64,000 nucleotides of DNA from Brevibacillus ruminantium (GTDB lineage: Bacteria; Bacillota; Bacilli; Brevibacillales; Brevibacillaceae): NCBI RefSeq assembly GCF_023746555.1, contig NZ_CP098755.1:2367001-2431000 (forward strand), written 5' to 3'. Made by a program: the position numbers and the translations under genes. This document shows positions 62,762-64,000 of this stretch, in pieces. Position 1 is the first letter of the stretch. Each line of letters starts with the position of its first letter. The notes below the pieces were generated by a model. That model had not been told where the DNA came from, ran no database searches, and saw nothing but the letters and a program-made list of their open reading frames with translations.

Positions 62762-63874
62762 ATGAAAAAAATTCGGGTTCTCGTTACGGATGATTCAGCA
62801 TTCATGCGGAAGGTAATATCAGACATACTGCAGGATGACCCCGAGATTGAAGTCATTGATCGTGCGAGAAACGGACTTGAATGCTTGGAAAAGTCAAAGC
62901 AGCTAAAGCCCGATGTGATCACTCTCGATATCGAGATGCCGATCATGAATGGACTGGAGGCACTCGAGCAGCTGATGAAGCAGCAGCCTGTTCCAGTCGT
63001 GATGCTGAGCAGTCTCACCAGGGACGGGGCGGATGCCACCATTCGTGCTCTGGAGTTGGGGGCGTTTGATTTTGTTACCAAACCCTCAGGACCCATTTCT
63101 CTTGACATACATAAAGTAGGAGATCGGTTGGTGGAGAGGGTAAAAGCGGCAGCGCAGGAGCAGACCCGATTCAAAAGAGGAACCCTGCCATTTGTACAAC
63201 AGCCACCCGTCGTCCCTCCATCCAGTATGAACACAAAGATGTGGGTGAAAGCGGATGGCCCTGGCACCACTTTTCCCAGAACAGGGATCGGGAGAAATGA
63301 TGGGACGAAGCTGGTCGTGCTGGGAACCTCTACAGGGGGACCCAAAGCATTGCAGGCCGTGCTCACATCATTGCCCGCTGAATTTCCAGCACCGATCGCC
63401 ATTGTGCAGCATATGCCCGCGGGATTTACCAAATCGTTGGCACAACGTCTCGATTCGCTTTGCGCCATCCGCGTCACGGAAGTGATGGATGGCGAATGGC
63501 TAGAGTCCGGGACGGCCTACATCGCACCAGGCGGCTATCATTTTGAAGTTCAACAAGTGAACGGAAGATTGCAGGCAAAGCTTCATCAACAAGAGCCTCG
63601 AGGCGGTCACCGCCCTTCTGTCGACATTCTTTTCGAATCTGTTAGCCGATTGACAAAAGTAGACAAATGGGCAATTATCATGACAGGCATGGGAAATGAT
63701 GGGACGAAAGGCCTGAAACAGATGAAGGACCTTGGACATGTGACGAGTATTATCGAAGACGAATCATCATGTGTTGTGTTCGGAATGCCGCGCGCGGCCA
63801 TTCAGGCGGGCCTCGCCGATAACGTCGTACCATTGCACTCGATTGCAGAAACTCTCTGTAAACTGCTGCACTGA
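62762..63874 (+). CDS. cheB: Chemotaxis protein-glutamate methylesterase CheB
   Basis: 370 residues. Receiver domain with D56 in ITLDIEMPIMNG. A linker (about 125-175) leads to the methylesterase domain: catalytic Ser in GTSTGGPKALQAV, His in VQHMPAGFTKSLA and Asp in MTGMGNDGTKGLKQ. It resets the methyl level of chemoreceptors after phosphorylation by CheA. Start ATG 62762 after GGAAGGGAGCGATCGCG. Confidence 0.97.
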   Translation: MKKIRVLVTDDSAFMRKVISDILQDDPEIEVIDRARNGLECLEKSKQLKPDVITLDIEMPIMNGLEALEQLMKQQPVPVVMLSSLTRDGADATIRALELGAFDFVTKPSGPISLDIHKVGDRLVERVKAAAQEQTRFKRGTLPFVQQPPVVPPSSMNTKMWVKADGPGTTFPRTGIGRNDGTKLVVLGTSTGGPKALQAVLTSLPAEFPAPIAIVQHMPAGFTKSLAQRLDSLCAIRVTEVMDGEWLESGTAYIAPGGYHFEVQQVNGRLQAKLHQQEPRGGHRPSVDILFESVSRLTKVDKWAIIMTGMGNDGTKGLKQMKDLGHVTSIIEDESSCVVFGMPRAAIQAGLADNVVPLHSIAETLCKLLH

Positions 63875-63893
63875 TTTTGGGAGGTGGATCACC

Positions 63894-64000
63894 ATGGACA
63901 TGAATCAATATTTGGACATGTTTATTGAAGAGTCAAAAGAACACTTGCAGGCCATCAATGCAAACCTGCTCGTGTTGGAGAGCGATCCCGAAAGAATTCA
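63894..64000 (+). CDS. cheA: Chemotaxis histidine kinase CheA, N-terminal start (cut by window edge)
   Basis: The frame begins at ATG 63894 behind GGGAGGTGGATCACC and runs off the right edge after 35 codons. DMNQYLDMFIEESKEHLQAI and LLVLESDPE match the start of the CheA phosphotransfer (Hpt) domain, ahead of the phosphohistidine. The order flhG-cheB-cheA is that of B. subtilis. Confidence 0.93.
   Translation, partial: MDMNQYLDMFIEESKEHLQAINANLLVLESDPERI

Noticed and set aside
1-64000. CRISPR arrays, rRNA, tRNA genes, prophage or integrative element
   Set aside because: No repeat-spacer pattern, no tRNA cloverleaf or rRNA sequence was noticed, and no phage structural or integrase genes other than the housekeeping xerC. 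A tRNA scan was not possible here.

Overview
The window reads as a low-to-mid GC Firmicute chromosome, most likely Brevibacillus or a close Paenibacillaceae relative. This rests on gene order and protein character, not on a database search. The strongest evidence is the run sucC-sucD-dprA-topA-trmFO-xerC-hslV-hslU-codY-flgB, followed by a single long fla/che operon. That order is the Bacillales arrangement known from Bacillus subtilis. Shine-Dalgarno sites are strong (AGGAGG type), TTG and GTG starts occur, and gene pairs are often joined by ATGA overlaps.

Bases 1-29,900 are accessory and mosaic. They hold the end of a VanS-like histidine kinase with a TnpB-only IS200/IS605-type element against its stop codon. 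Next come an Rrf2 regulator with a thioredoxin-reductase-like flavoprotein, a GNAT, and an ArsR/SRPBCC pair. A two-component system (6119-8613) is followed by a five-gene cell-envelope cassette (8714-13192): amidase, SGNH lipoprotein, MBOAT acyltransferase, DHHW/AlgX-like protein and DUF4358 lipoprotein. Further on are a TSUP permease, a YitT protein, a six-module hybrid sensor kinase, a quinone-stress locus (HxlR regulator divergent from a flavodoxin-like quinone reductase and a frameshifted MDR oxidoreductase), a polysaccharide deacetylase, KtrB, YbjQ, an SCP2-domain protein, an AlbA_2/Schlafen-like protein and a lipoprotein of unknown family. Several relics lie between them: a squalene-hopene-cyclase C-terminal fragment, a GNAT fragment, a possible MDR fragment, and what looks like an orphan phenylalanine T-box leader.

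Bases 30,048-40,757 are housekeeping genes: succinyl-CoA synthetase, DNA uptake/processing (DprA), topoisomerase I, tRNA methylation (TrmFO), chromosome dimer resolution (XerC), the HslUV protease and the nutrient regulator CodY.

Bases 41,170-64,000 are the flagellar/chemotaxis operon: flgB flgC fliE fliF fliG fliH fliI fliJ, a motE-like gene, fliK, a TIGR02530-type gene, flgE, flbD/swrD, fliL fliM fliY cheY fliO/Z fliP fliQ fliR flhB flhA flhF flhG cheB, and the start of cheA. It encodes, in order, the basal-body rod and MS ring, the switch, the export ATPase complex, hook-length control and hook, the C-ring and its CheY-P phosphatase, the export gate, the FlhF/FlhG placement GTPases and chemotaxis adaptation. 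The hook-cap gene flgD, expected after fliK, is not there.

The best leads are the envelope-acylation cassette with its adjacent two-component system, the orphan T-box-like leader, the missing flgD, and the quinone-stress locus with a perfect 12-bp operator-like palindrome.
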